A stretch of DNA of 64,000 bases from Euonymus europaeus (lineage: Eukaryota > Streptophyta > Magnoliopsida > Celastrales > Celastraceae): NCBI GenBank assembly GCA_963580455.1, contig OY756962.1, positions 15,332,001 through 15,396,000 on the forward strand, given 5' to 3'. The notes below the pieces were generated by a model. It worked only from the letters and a program-made list of their open reading frames with translations. It was not told the origin of the DNA and ran no database searches. Shown piece by piece: positions 24,537 through 36,718 of the stretch. The position numbers and the translations under genes are program-made. The stretch's first letter is position 1. Each line of letters opens with the position of its first letter.

Positions 24537-27500
24537 GAGCAACTTCGGACCATCAAAGTTGCTCGGTGTACACTTTTTATTGTTCTTCTATGTCAAATTT
24601 TACGAGTATAAGCTTCCAAGATTATTTCGGTGCCAAAACACCAACTTTTTATCACAAATGGACAAAAACCGTTATAAGCTCCTCCATAGAGAGAGTTGAG
24701 CAACTTCGGACCATCAAAGTTGCTCGGTGTACTTTTTTTATTGTTCTTCTATGTTAAATTTTATGAGTATAAGCTTCCAAGATTATTTCGATTCCAAATC
24801 ACCAACTTTTTATGAGAAATGGACAAAACCGTTAAAAGCTCCTACATAGAGAGAGTTGAGCAACTTCGAACCAACAAAGTTGCTCGGGATACACTTTTTA
24901 TTGTTCTTCTTTGTCAAATTTTACGAGTATAAGCTTCCTAGATTATTTCGATGCTAAAACACCATCTTTCTATGGCAAATGGACAAAACCGTAAAAAGAC
25001 CCTCCATAGAGAGATTGAGCAACTTCGGACCATCAAAGTTGCTCGGTGTACAATTTTTATTGTTATTCTATGTCAAATTTTATGAGTATAAGCTTCCTAG
25101 ATTATTTCGATGCTAAAACACCATCTTCCTATGACAAATGGACAAAACCGTTAAAAGCTCCTCGATAGAGAGAGTTGAGCAACTTCGGACCATCAAAGTT
25201 GCTCGGTGTACTTTTTTTATTGTTCTTCTATGTCAAATTTTATGAGTATAAGCTTCCAAGATTATTTCGATTCCAAATCACCAACTTTCTATGAGAAATG
25301 GACAAAACCGTTAAAAACTCCTACATAGAGAGAGTTGAGCAACTTCGAACCAACAAAGTTGCTCGGGATACACTTTTTATTGTTCTTCTTTGTCAAATTT
25401 TACGAGTATAAGCTTCCTAGATTATTTCGATGCTAAAACACCATCTTTCTATGGCAAATGGACAAAACCGTAAAAAGACCCTCCATAGAGAGAGTTGAGC
25501 AACTTCGGACCATCAAAGTTGCTCGGTGTACACTTTTTATTGTTATTCTATGTCAAATTTTATGAGTATAAGCTTCCAAGATTATTTCGATTCCAAATCA
25601 CCAACTTTCTATGAGAAATAGACAAAACCGTTAAAAGCTCCTCCATAGAGAGAGTTGAGCAACTTCGAAAAATCGAAGTTGCTCGATGTACACTTTTTAT
25701 TGTTCTTCTATGTTAAATTTTATGAGTATAAGCTTCCTAGATTATTTCGATTCCAAATCACCAACTTTCTATGACAATTGGATAAAACCGTTAAAAGATC
25801 CTCCATAGAGAGAGTTGAGCAACTTCGGACCATCAAAGTTGCTCGGTGTACACTTTTTATTGTCTTCTATTTCAAATTTTATGAGTATAAGCTTTCAAGA
25901 TTATTTCGATTCCAAATCACCAACTTTCTATGAGAAATAGACAAAACCGTTAAAAGCTCCTCCATAGAGAGAGTTGAGCAACTTCGAACCAACAAAGTTG
26001 CTCGGGATATACTTTTTATTGTTCTTCTTTGTCAAATTTTACGAGTATAAGCTTCCTAGATTATTTCGATGCTAAAACACCATCTTTCTATGACAAATGG
26101 ACAAAACCGTTAAAAGCCCCTCCATAGAGAGAGTTGAGCAACTTAGGACCATCAAAGTTGCTCGGTGTACACTTTTTATTGTTATTCTATGTCAAATTTT
26201 ACGAGTATAAGTTTCCAAGATTATTTCGATGCAAAAACACCATCTTTCTATGACAAATGGACAAAACCGTTAAAATCTCCTCCATAGAGAGAGTTGAGCA
26301 ACTTCGGACCATCAAAGTTGCTCGGTGTACACTTTTTATTGTTCTTCTACGTCAAATTTTACGAGTACAAGCTTCCAAGATTATTTCGATGCCAAAACAA
26401 CACCAACTTTTTATCACAAATGGACAAAACCGTTAAAAGCTCCTACATAGAGAGAGTGGGGCAACTTTGGACCACCAAAGTTGCTCGGGATACATTTTTT
26501 ATTGTTCTTCTTTGTCAAATTTTACGAGTATAAGCTTCCTAAATTATTTCGATGCCAAAACACCATCTTTCTATGACAAATGGACAAAACCGTTAAAAGC
26601 CCCTCCATAGAGAGAGTTGAGCAACTTCGGACAATCAAAGTTGCTCGGTGTACACTTTTTATTGTTATTCTATGTCAAATTTTATGAGTTTAAGCTTCCA
26701 AGATTATTTAGATTCCAAATCACCAACTTTCTACGAGAAATAGACAAAACCGTTAAAAGCTTCTCCATAGAGAGAGTTGAGCAACTTCGAACCATCAAAG
26801 TTGCTCGATGTACACTTTTTATTGTTCTTCTATGTTAAATTTTATGAGTATAAACTTCCTAGATTATTTCGATGCCAAAAAGGAACTTTTTACGACAAAT
26901 GGACAAAACCGTTAAAATCCCCTCCATAGAGAGAGTTGAGCAACTTCGAACCATCAAAGTTGCTCGGTGTACACTTTTTATTGTTCTTCTATGTCAAATT
27001 TTACGAGTATAAGCTTCCAGGATTACTTCGATGCCAAAACACCAACTTTTTATCACAAATGGACAAAACCGTCAAAAGCTCCTTCATAGAGAGAGTTGAG
27101 CAACTTCGGACCAACAAAGTTGCTCGGAATACACTTTTTATTGTTCTTCTATGTCAAATTTTACGAGTGTAAGCTTCCTAGATTATTTCGATGCTAAAAC
27201 ACCATCTTCCTATGACAAATGGACAAAACCGTTAAAAGCTCCTCGATAGAGAGAGTTGAGCAACTTCGGACCATCAAAGTTGCTCGGTGTACACTTTTTA
27301 TTGTTCTTCTATGTCAAATTTTACGAGTATAAGCTTCCAAGATTATTTCGATGCCAAAACACCAACTTTTTATCACAAATGGACAAAAACCGTTATAAGC
27401 TCCTCCATAGAGAGAGTTGAGCAACTTCGGACCATCAAAGTTGCTCGGTGTACACTTTTTATTGTTCTTCTACGTCAAATTTTACGAGTACAAGCTTCCA

Positions 27501-28864
27501 AGATTATTTCGATGCCAAAACAACACCAACTTTTTATCACAAATGGACAAAATCGTTAAAAGCTCCTACAACGAGAGAGTGGGGCAACTTTGGACCACCA
27601 AAGTTGCTCGGGATACACTTTTTATTGTTCTTCTATGTCAAATTTTACGAGTATAAGTTTCCAAGATTATTTCGATGCAAAAACACCATCTTTCTATGAC
27701 AAATAGACAAAACCGTTAAAAGCTCCTCCATAGAGAGAGTTGAGCAACTTCGGACCATCAAAGTTGCTCGGTGTACACTTTTTATTGTTCTTCTACGTCA
27801 AATTTTACGAGTACAAGCTTCCAATATTATTTCGATGCCAAAACAACACCAACTTTTTATCACAAATGGACAAAACCGTTAAAAGCTCCTACATAGAGAG
27901 AGTGGGGCAACTTTGGACCACCAAAGTTGCTCGGGATACACTTTTTATCGTTCTTCTTTGTCAAATTTTACGAGTATAAGCTTCCTAAATTATTTCGATG
28001 CCAAAACACCATCTTTCTATGACAAATGGACAAAACCGATAAAAGCCCCTCCATAGAGAGAGTGGAGCAACTTCGGACCATCAAAGTTGCTCGATGTACA
28101 CTTTTTATTGTTATTCTATGTCAAATTTTATGAGTTTAAGCTTTCAAGATTATTTCGATTTCAAATCACCAACTTTCTACGAGAAATAGACAAAACCGTT
28201 AAAAGCTTCTCCATAGAGAGTGTTGAGCAATTTCGGACCATCAAAGTTGCTCGGTGTACATTTTTTATTGTTATTCTATGTCAAATTTTATTAGTATAAG
28301 TTTCCAAGATTATTTCGATTCCAAATCACCAACTTTCTATGAGAAATAGACAAAACCGTTAAAAGCTCATCCGTAGAGAGATTTGAGCAACTTCGAAAAA
28401 TAAAAGTTGCTCGATGTACACTTTTTAATGTTCTTCTATGTTAAATTTTATGAGTATAAGCTTCCTAGATTATTTTGATGCCAAAAAATAAACTTTTTAC
28501 GACAAATAGAAAAAACCGTTAAAATCTCCTCCATAGAGAGAGTTGAGCAACTTCGGACCAACACAGTTGCTCGGTGTACACTTTTTATTGTCCTTCTATG
28601 TCAAATTTTACGAGTATAAGCTTCCAATATTATTTCGATACCAAAACACCAACTTTTTATCACAAATGGACAAAACCGTCAAAAGCTCCTCCATAGAGAG
28701 AGTTGAGCAACTTCGAACCAACAAAGTTGCTCGGGATACACTTTTTATTGTTCTTCTATGTCAAATTTTACGAGTGTAAGCTTCCTAGATTATTTCGATG
28801 CTAAAACACCATCTTCCTATGACAAATGGACAAAACCGTTAAAAGCTCCTCGATAGAGAGAGTT
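24537..28864 (+). repeat. 27-monomer HOR, copy 1 (4328 bp)
   Basis: Twenty-seven monomers run from the 161-bp unit at 24537, which carries the private TTTCGGTGCC, to the same unit at 28865. The block contains a one-base deletion before 25017 (AGAGAGATTGAGC), an E-class hybrid unit at 25657, 159-bp units at 25817 and 26779, and 163-bp units at 26296, 27419 and 27742. Most monomer classes are shared with the 31-mer but the order differs, so the two HORs are rearranged relatives. Confidence 0.88.
25657..25816 (+). repeat. Hybrid monomer fixed in the 27-mer HOR
   Basis: The first half is the long-stem dyad class (GAAAAATCG centre, TTCTTCTATGTT, CCTAG). The second half is the GATTCC class ending in GACAATTGGATAAAAC. 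The exchange lies in ATTATTTCGA at about 25740-25752. The same hybrid recurs at 29986 with a few substitutions, so it formed before the 27-mer duplicated. Confidence 0.78.
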
Positions 28865-31800
28865 GAGCAACTTCGGACCATCAAAGTTGCTCGGTGTACA
28901 CTTTTTATTGTTCTTCTATGTCAAATTTTACGAGTATAAGCTTCCAAGATTATTTCGGTGCCAAAACACCAACTTTTTATCACAAATGGACAAAAACCGT
29001 TATAAGCTCCTCCATAGAGAGAGTTGAGCAACTTCGGACCATCAAAGTTGCTCGGTGTACTTTTTTTATTGTTCTTCTATGTAAAATTTTATGAGTATAA
29101 GCTTCCAAGATTATTTCGATTCCAAATCACCAACTTTTTATGAGAAATGGACAAAACCGTTAAAAGCTCCTACATAGAGAGAGTTGAGCAACTTCGAACC
29201 AACAAAGTTGCTCGGGATACACTTTTTATTGTTCTTCTTTGTCAAATTTTACGAGTATAAGCTTCCTAGATTATTTCGATGCTAAAACACCATCTTTCTA
29301 TGGAAAATGGACAAAACCGTAAAAAGACCCTCCATAGAGAGAGTTGAGCAACTTCGGACCATCAAAGTTGCTCGGTGTACAATTTTTATTGTTATTCTAT
29401 GTCAAATTTTATGAGTATAAGCTTCCTAGATTATTTCGATGCTAAAACACCATCTTCCTATGACAAATGGACAAAACCGTTAAAAGCTCCTCGATAGAGA
29501 GAGTTGAGCAACTTCGGACCATCAAAGTTGCTCGGTGTACTTTTTTTATTGTTCTTCTATGTCAAATTTTATGAGTATAAGCTTCCAAGATTATTTCGAT
29601 TCCAAATCACCAACTTTCTATGAGAAATGGACAAAACCGTTAAAAACTCCTACATAGAGAGAGTTGAGCAACTTCGAACCAACAAAGTTGCTCGGGATAC
29701 ACTTTTTATTGTTCTTCTTTGTCAAATTTTACGAGTATAAGCTTCCTAGATTATTTCGATGCTAAAACACCATCTTTCTATGGCAAATGGACAAAACCGT
29801 AAAAAGACCCTCCATAGAGAGAGTCGAGCAACTTCGGACCATCAAAGTTGCTCGGTGTACACTTTTTATTGTTATTCTATGTCAAATTTTATGAGTATAA
29901 GCTTCCAAGATTATTTCGATTCCAAATCACCAACTTTCTATGAGAAATAGACAAAACCGTTAAAAGCTCATCCATAGAGAGAATTGAGCAATTTCGAAAA
30001 ATCGAAGTTGCTCGATGTACACTTTTTATTGTTCTTCTATGTTAAATTTTATGAGTATAAGCTTCCTAGATTATTTCGATTCCAAATCACCAACTTTCTA
30101 TGACAATTGGATAAAACCGTTAAAAGATCCTCCATAGAGAGAGTTGAGCAACTTCGGACTATCAAAGTTGCTCGGTGTACACTTTTTATTGTCTTCTATT
30201 TCAAATTTTATGAGTATAAGCTTTCAAGATTATTTCGATTCCAAATCACCAACTTTCTATGAGAAATAGACAAAACCGTTAAAAGCTCCTCCATAGAGAG
30301 AGTTGAGCAACTTCGAACCAACAAAGTTGCTCGGGATACACTTTTTATTGTTCTTCTTTGTCAAATTTTACGAGTATAAGCTTCCTAGATTATTTCGATG
30401 CTAAAACACCATCTTTCTATGACAAATGGACAAAACCGTTAAAAGCCCCTCCATAGAGAGAGTTGAGCAACTTAGGACCATCAAAGTTGCTCGGTGTACA
30501 CTTTTTATTGTTATTCTATGTCAAATTTTACGAGTATAAGTTTCCAAGATTATTTCGATGCAAAAACACCATCTTTCTATGACAAATGGACAAAACCGTT
30601 AAAATCTCCTCCATAGAGAGAGTTGAGCAACTTCGGACCATCAAAGTTGCTCGGTGTACACTTTTTATTGTTCTTCTACGTCAAATTTTACGAGTACAAG
30701 CTTCCAAGATTATTTCGATGCCAAAACAACACCAACTTTTTATCACAAATGGACAAAACCGTTAAAAGCTCCTACATAGAGAGAGTGGGGCAACTTTGGA
30801 CCACCAAAGTTGCTCGGGATACATTTTTTATTGTTCTTCTTTGTCAAATTTTACGAGTATAAGCTTCCTAAATTATTTCGATGCCAAAACACCATCTTTC
30901 TATGACAAATGGACAAAACCGTTAAAAGCCCCTCCATAGAGAGAGTTGAGCAACTTCGGACAATCAAAGTTGCTCGGTGTACACTTTTTATTGTTATTCT
31001 ATGTCAAATTTTATGAGTTTAAGCTTCCAAGATTATTTAGATTCCAAATCACCAATTTTCTACGAGAAATAGACAAAACCGTTAAAAGCTTCTCCATAGA
31101 GAGAGTTGAGCAACTTCGAACCATCAAAGTTGCTCGATGTACACTTTTTATTGTTCTTCTATGTTAAATTTTATGAGTATAAACTTCCTAGATTATTTCG
31201 ATGCCAAAAAGGAACTTTTTACGACAAATGGACAAAACCGTTAAAATCCCCTCCATAGAGAGAGTTGAGCAACTTCGAACCATCAAAGTTGCTCGGTGTA
31301 CACTTTTTATTGTTCTTCTATGTCAAATTTTACGAGTATAAGCTTCCAAGATTACTTCGATGCCAAAACACCAACTTTTTATCACAAATGGACAAAACCG
31401 TCAAAAGCTCCTTCATAGAGAGAGTTGAGCAACTTCGGACCAACAAAGTTGCTCGGAATACACTTTTTATTGTTCTTCTATGTCAAATTTTACGAGTGTA
31501 AGCTTCCTAGATTATTTCGATGCTAAAACACCATCTTCCTATGACAAATGGACAAAACCGTTAAAAGCTCCTCGATAGAGAGAGTTGAGCAACTTCGGAC
31601 CATCAAAGTTGCTCGGTGTACACTTTTTATTGTTCTTCTATGTCAAATTTTACGAGTATAAGCTTCCAAGATTATTTCGATGCCAAAACACCAACTTTTT
31701 ATCACAAATGGACAAAAACCGTTATAAGCTCCTCCATAGAGAGAGTTGAGCAACTTCGGACCATCAAAGTTGCTCGGTGTACACTTTTTATTGTTCTTCT

Positions 31801-33033
31801 ACGTCAAATTTTACGAGTACAAGCTTCCAAGATTATTTCGATGCCAAAACAACACCAACTTTTTATCACAAATGGACAAAATCGTTAAAAGCTCCTACAA
31901 CGAGAGAGTGGGGCAACTTTGGACCACCAAAGTTGCTCGGGATACACTTTTTATTGTTCTTCTATGTCAAATTTTACGAGTATAAGTTTCCAAGATTATT
32001 TCGATGCAAAAACACCATCTTTCTATGACAAATGGACAAAACCGTTAAAAGCTCCTCCATAGAGAGAGTTGAGCAACTTCGGACCATCAAAGTTGCTCGG
32101 TGTACACTTTTTATTGTTCTTCTACGTCAAATTTTACGAGTACAAGCTTCCAATATTATTTCGATGCCAAAACAACACCAACTTTTTATCACAAATGGAC
32201 AAAACCGTTAAAAGCTCCTACATAGAGAGAGTGGGGCAACTTTGGACCACCAAAGTTGCTCGGGATACACTTTTTATCGTTCTTCTTTGTCAAATTTTAC
32301 GAGTATAAGCTTCCTAAATTATTTCGATGCCAAAACACCATCTTTCTATGACAAATGGACAAAACCGATAAAAGCCCCTCCATAGAGAGAGTTGAGCAAC
32401 TTCGGACCATCAAAGTTGCTCGATGTACACTTTTTATTGTTATTCTATGTCAAATTTTATGAGTTTAAGCTTCCAAGATTATTTCGATTTCAAATCACCA
32501 ACTTTCTACGAGAAATAGACAAAACCGTTAAAAGCTTCTCCATAGAGAGTGTTGAGCAATTTCGGACCATCAAAGTTGCTCGGTGTACATTTTTTATTGT
32601 TATTCTATGTCAAATTTTATTAGTATAAGTTTCCAAGATTATTTCGATTCCAAATCACCAACTTTCTATGAGAAATAGACAAAACCGTTAAAAGCTCATC
32701 CGTAGAGAGATTTGAGCAACTTCGAAAAATAAAAGTTGCTCGATGTACACTTTTTAATGTTCTTCTATGTTAAATTTTATGAGTATAAGCTTCCTAGATT
32801 ATTTTGATGCCAAAAAATAAACTTTTTACGACAAATAGAAAAAACCGTTAAAATCTCCTCCATAGAGAGAGTTGAGCAACTTCGGACCAACACAGTTGCT
32901 CGGTGTACACTTTTTATTGTCCTTCTATGTCAAATTTTACGAGTATAAGCTTCCTAAATTATTTCGATGCCAAAACACCATCTTTCTATGGCAAATGGAC
33001 AAAACCGTAAAAAGACCCTCCATAGAAAGAGTT
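28865..33033 (+). repeat. 27-monomer HOR, copy 2, truncated
   Basis: This repeats the previous block at a 4328-4329 bp offset for 25 monomers. The 26th, at 32874, begins as expected (CAACACAG centre, TGTCCTTCTATG) but after the HindIII site changes to CCTAAATT, GATGCC and CTTTCTATGGC, unlike its counterpart at 28545 (CCAATATT, GATACC). Expected monomer 27 is missing. This marks the right edge of homogenised family 1. Confidence 0.85.
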
Positions 33034-33993
33034 GAGCAACTTCGGACCATCAAAGTTGCTCGGTGTACACTTTTTATTGTTATTCTATGTCAAATTTTAT
33101 GAGTATAAGCTTCCAAGATTATTTCGATTCCAAATCACCAACTTTCTATGACAAATGGATAAAACCATTAAAAGCTCCTCCATAGAGAGAGTTGAGCAAC
33201 TTCGGACCATCAAAGTTGCTCGGTGTACACTTTTTATTGTTCTTCTATGTCAAATTTTATGAGTATAAGCTTCCAAGATTATTTCGATTCCAAATCACCA
33301 ACTTTCTATGAGAAATAGGCAAAACCGTTAAAAACTCCTCCATAGAGAGAGTTGAGCAACTTCGAACAATCAAAGTTGCTCGATGTACACTTTTTATTGT
33401 TCTTCTATGTTAAATTTTATGAGTATAAGCTTCCTAGATTATTTCGATGCCAAAAAATGAACTTTTTACGACAAGTGGACAAAACCGTTAAAAGCTCCTC
33501 CATAGAGAGAGTTGAGCAACTTCGGACCAACAAAGTTGCTCGGGATATACTTTTTATTGTTCTTCTATGTCAAATTTTATGAGTATAAGCTTCCTAGATT
33601 ATTTCGATGCTAAAACACCATCTTTCTATGACAAATGGACAAAACCGTTAAAAGCCCCTCCATAGAGAGAGTTGAGCAACTTCGGACCAACACAGTTGCT
33701 CGGTGGACACTTTTTATTGTCCTTCTATGTCAAATTTTATGAGTATAAGATTCCAAGATTATTTCGATTCCAAATCACCAACTTTCTATGAGAAATAGAC
33801 AAAACCGTCAAAAGCTCCTCCATAGAGAGAGTTGAGCAACATCGGACCAACAAAGTTGCTCGGGATACACTTTTTATTGTTCTTCTATGTCAAATTTTAC
33901 GAGTATAAGCTTCCTAGATTATTTCGATGCCAAAACACCAACTTTCTATGAGAAATGGGTAAAACCGTTAAAAGCTCCTCCATAGAGAGAGTT
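33034..33993 (+). repeat. Transition between family 1 and family 2
   Basis: Six monomers not clearly in any HOR. Two are unusual classes: 33354 with the CGAACAATC centre and AAAAAATGAAC core, and 33674 with the CAACACAG centre followed by GGTGGACAC and AAGATTCC, which removes the HindIII site. The 33674 class recurs near 43616, 54822 and 58503. The 33354 class recurs at 62030. Confidence 0.75.
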
Positions 33994-36718
33994 GAGCAAC
34001 TTCGGACCATCAAAGTTGCTCGGTGTACACTTTTTATTGTTATACTATGTCCAATTTTATGAGTATAAGCTTCGAAGATTATTTCGATTCCAAATCGCCA
34101 ACTTTCTATGAGAAATGGACAAAACCATTCAAAGCTCCTCCATAGAGAGAGTTGAGCAACTTTGAACCAACAAAGTTGCTCGAAATACACTTTTTATTGT
34201 TCTTCTTTGTCAAATTTTACGAGTATAAGCTTCCAAATTTATTTCGATTCCAAATCACCAACTTTCTATGAGAAATGGACGAAACCGTTAAAAGCTACTT
34301 CATATAGAGAGTTGAGCAACTTCGGACCATCAAAGTTGCTCCGTGTATACTTTTTATCGTTCTTCTATGTCAAATTTTACGAGTATAAGTTTCCTAGATT
34401 ATTTCGATGGTAAAACTCCATATTTCTATGACAAATGGACAAAACCGTTAAAAGCCCCCCCATAGAGAGAGTGGAGCAACTTCGTACCATCAAAGTTGCT
34501 CGGTGTACACTTTTTACTGTTCTTCTACGTCAAATTTTACGAGTACAAGCTTGCAAGATTATTTCGATGCAAAACAACACCAACTTTTTATCACAAATGG
34601 ACAAAACCGTTAAAAGCTCGTACATAGAGAGAGTTGGGCAACTTTGGACCAACAAAGTTGCTCGGGATACACTTTTTATTGTTCTTCTTTGTAAAATTCT
34701 ACGAGTATAAGCTTCCTAGAATATTTCGATGATAAAACACCATCTTTCTATGACAAATGGATAAAACCGTTAAAAGCCCCTCCATAGAGAGAGTTGAGCA
34801 ACTTCGGACCAACAAAGTTGCTCGGGATACACTTTTTATTGTTCTTTTATGTCAAATTTTACGAGTATAAGCTTTCTAGATTATTTCGATGCTAAAACAC
34901 CATCCTTCTATGACAAATGTACAAAACCGTTAAAAGCCCATCCATAGAGAGAGTTGAGCAACTTCGGACCATCAAAGTTGCTCGGTGTACACTTTTTATT
35001 GTTCTTCTATGTCAAATTTTATGAGTATAAGCTTTCAAGATTATTTCGATTCCAAATCACCAACTTTCTATGAGAAATGGACAAAACTGTTAAAAGCTCC
35101 TACATAGAGAGAGTTGAGCAACTTCGGACCAACAAAGTTGCTCGGGATATACTTTTTATTGTTCTTCTATGTCAAATTTTACGAGTATAAGCTTCCTAGA
35201 TTATTTCGATGCTAAAACACCATCTTTCTATGACAAATGGACAAAACCGCTAAAAGCCCCTCCATAGAGAGAGTTGAGCAACTTCGGACCATCAAAGTTG
35301 CTCGGTGTACACTTTTTATTGTTATTCTTTGTCAACTTTTATGAGTAAAAGCTTCCAAGATTATTTCGATTCCAAATCACCAACTTTCTATGAGAAATGG
35401 ACGAAACCGTTAAAATCTCCTCCATAGAGAGAGTTGAGCAACTTCGGACCATCAAAGTTGCTCGGTGTACACTTTTTATTGTTCTTCTATGTCAAATTTT
35501 ACGAGTATAAGCTTCCAAATTTATTTCGATTCCAAATCACCAACTTTCTATGAGAAATGGACGAAACCGTTAAAAGCTACTTCATATAGAGAGTTGAGCA
35601 ACTTCGGACCATCAAAGTTGCTCCGTGTATACTTTTTATCGTTCTTCTATGTCAAATTTTACGAGTATAAGTTTCCTAGATTATTTCGATGGTAAAACTC
35701 CATATTTCTATGACAAATGGACAAAACCGTTAAAAGCCCCCCCATAGAGAGAGTGGAGCAACTTCGTACCATCAAAGTTGCTCGGTGTACACTTTTTACT
35801 GTTCTTCTACGTCAAATTTTACGAGTACAAGCTTGCAAGATTATTTCGATGCCAAAACAACACCAACTTTTTATCACAAATGGACAAAACCGTTAAAAGC
35901 TCGTACATAGAGAGAGTTGGGCAACTTTGGACCAACAAAGTTGCTCGGGATACACTTTTTATTGTTCTTCTTTGTAAAATTCTACGAGTATAAGCTTCCT
36001 AGAATATTTCGATGATAAAACACCATCTTTCTATGACAAATGGATAAAACCGTTAAAAGCCCCTCCATAGAGAGAGTTGAGCAACTTCGGACCAACAAAG
36101 TTGCTCGGGATACACTTTTTATTGTTCTTCTATGTCAAATTTTACGAGTATAAACTTTCTAGATTATTTCGATGCTAAAACACCATCCTTCTATGACAAA
36201 TGGACAAAACCGTTAAAAGCCCATCCATAGAGAGAGTTGAGCAACTTCGGACCATCAAAGTTGCTCGGTGTACACTTTTTATTGTTCTTCTATGTCAAAT
36301 TTTATGAGTATAATCATCCAAGATTATTTCGATTCCAAATCACCAACTTTCTATGAGAAATGGATAAAACCATTTAAAGCTCCTCCATAGAGAGTGTGGA
36401 GTAACTTCGAACCATCAAAGTTGCTTGATGTACACTTTCTATTGTCCTTCTATGTCAAATTTTACGAGTATAAGCTTCCAAGATTACTTCAATGCCAAAA
36501 CACCAACTTTTCATCACAAATGGACAAAACCGTTAAAAGCTCCTCCATAGAGAGAGTTGAGCAACTTCGGACCAACAAAGTTGCTCGGGATATACTTTTT
36601 ATTGTTCTTCTATGTCAAATTTTACGAGTATAAGCTTCCTAGATTATTTCGATGCCAAAACACCAACTTTCTATGAGAAATGGGTAAAACCGTTAAAAGC
36701 TCCTCCATAGAGAGAGTT
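33994..36718 (+). repeat. Family-2 17-monomer HOR, copy 1 (2725 bp)
   Basis: Seventeen monomers run from 33994 to the next identical-type unit at 36719. Family-2 marks are CTCCGTGTATAC, TTATCGTTC, the GGTAAAACTCCATATTTC core, a run of seven C in AGCCCCCCCATAG, the CGTACCATC dyad centre, CTTGCAAG and TTTGTAAAATTCTACGAG. A segment of eight monomers is repeated inside the unit: the second half of 34154 through 34796 reappears from 35436 at an offset of 1282 bp. The unit at 34474 is 162 bp (GATGCAAAACAACACC), while 35756 is 163 bp. Confidence 0.85.
36399..36558 (+). repeat. Marker monomer of family-2 HORs (GAGTGTGGAGTAAC)
   Basis: This class has a degraded dyad (GAGTAACTT against AAGTTGCTT), GATGTACACTTTCTATTGTCC, ATTACTTCAATGCC and CTTTTCATCAC. 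It is found at 36399, 39125, 42168, 45853, 48896, 51139 and 53382. It occurs once per unit, so it sets the unit boundaries used here: 2726, 3043, 3685, 3043, 2243 and 2243 bp. It is preceded by GGATAAAACCATTTAAAGC in all copies I read. Confidence 0.88.

Noticed and set aside
34435..34480. Run of seven C as a regulatory or slippage site
   Set aside because: It is a fixed class mark of family-2 monomers; nothing else supports a role.
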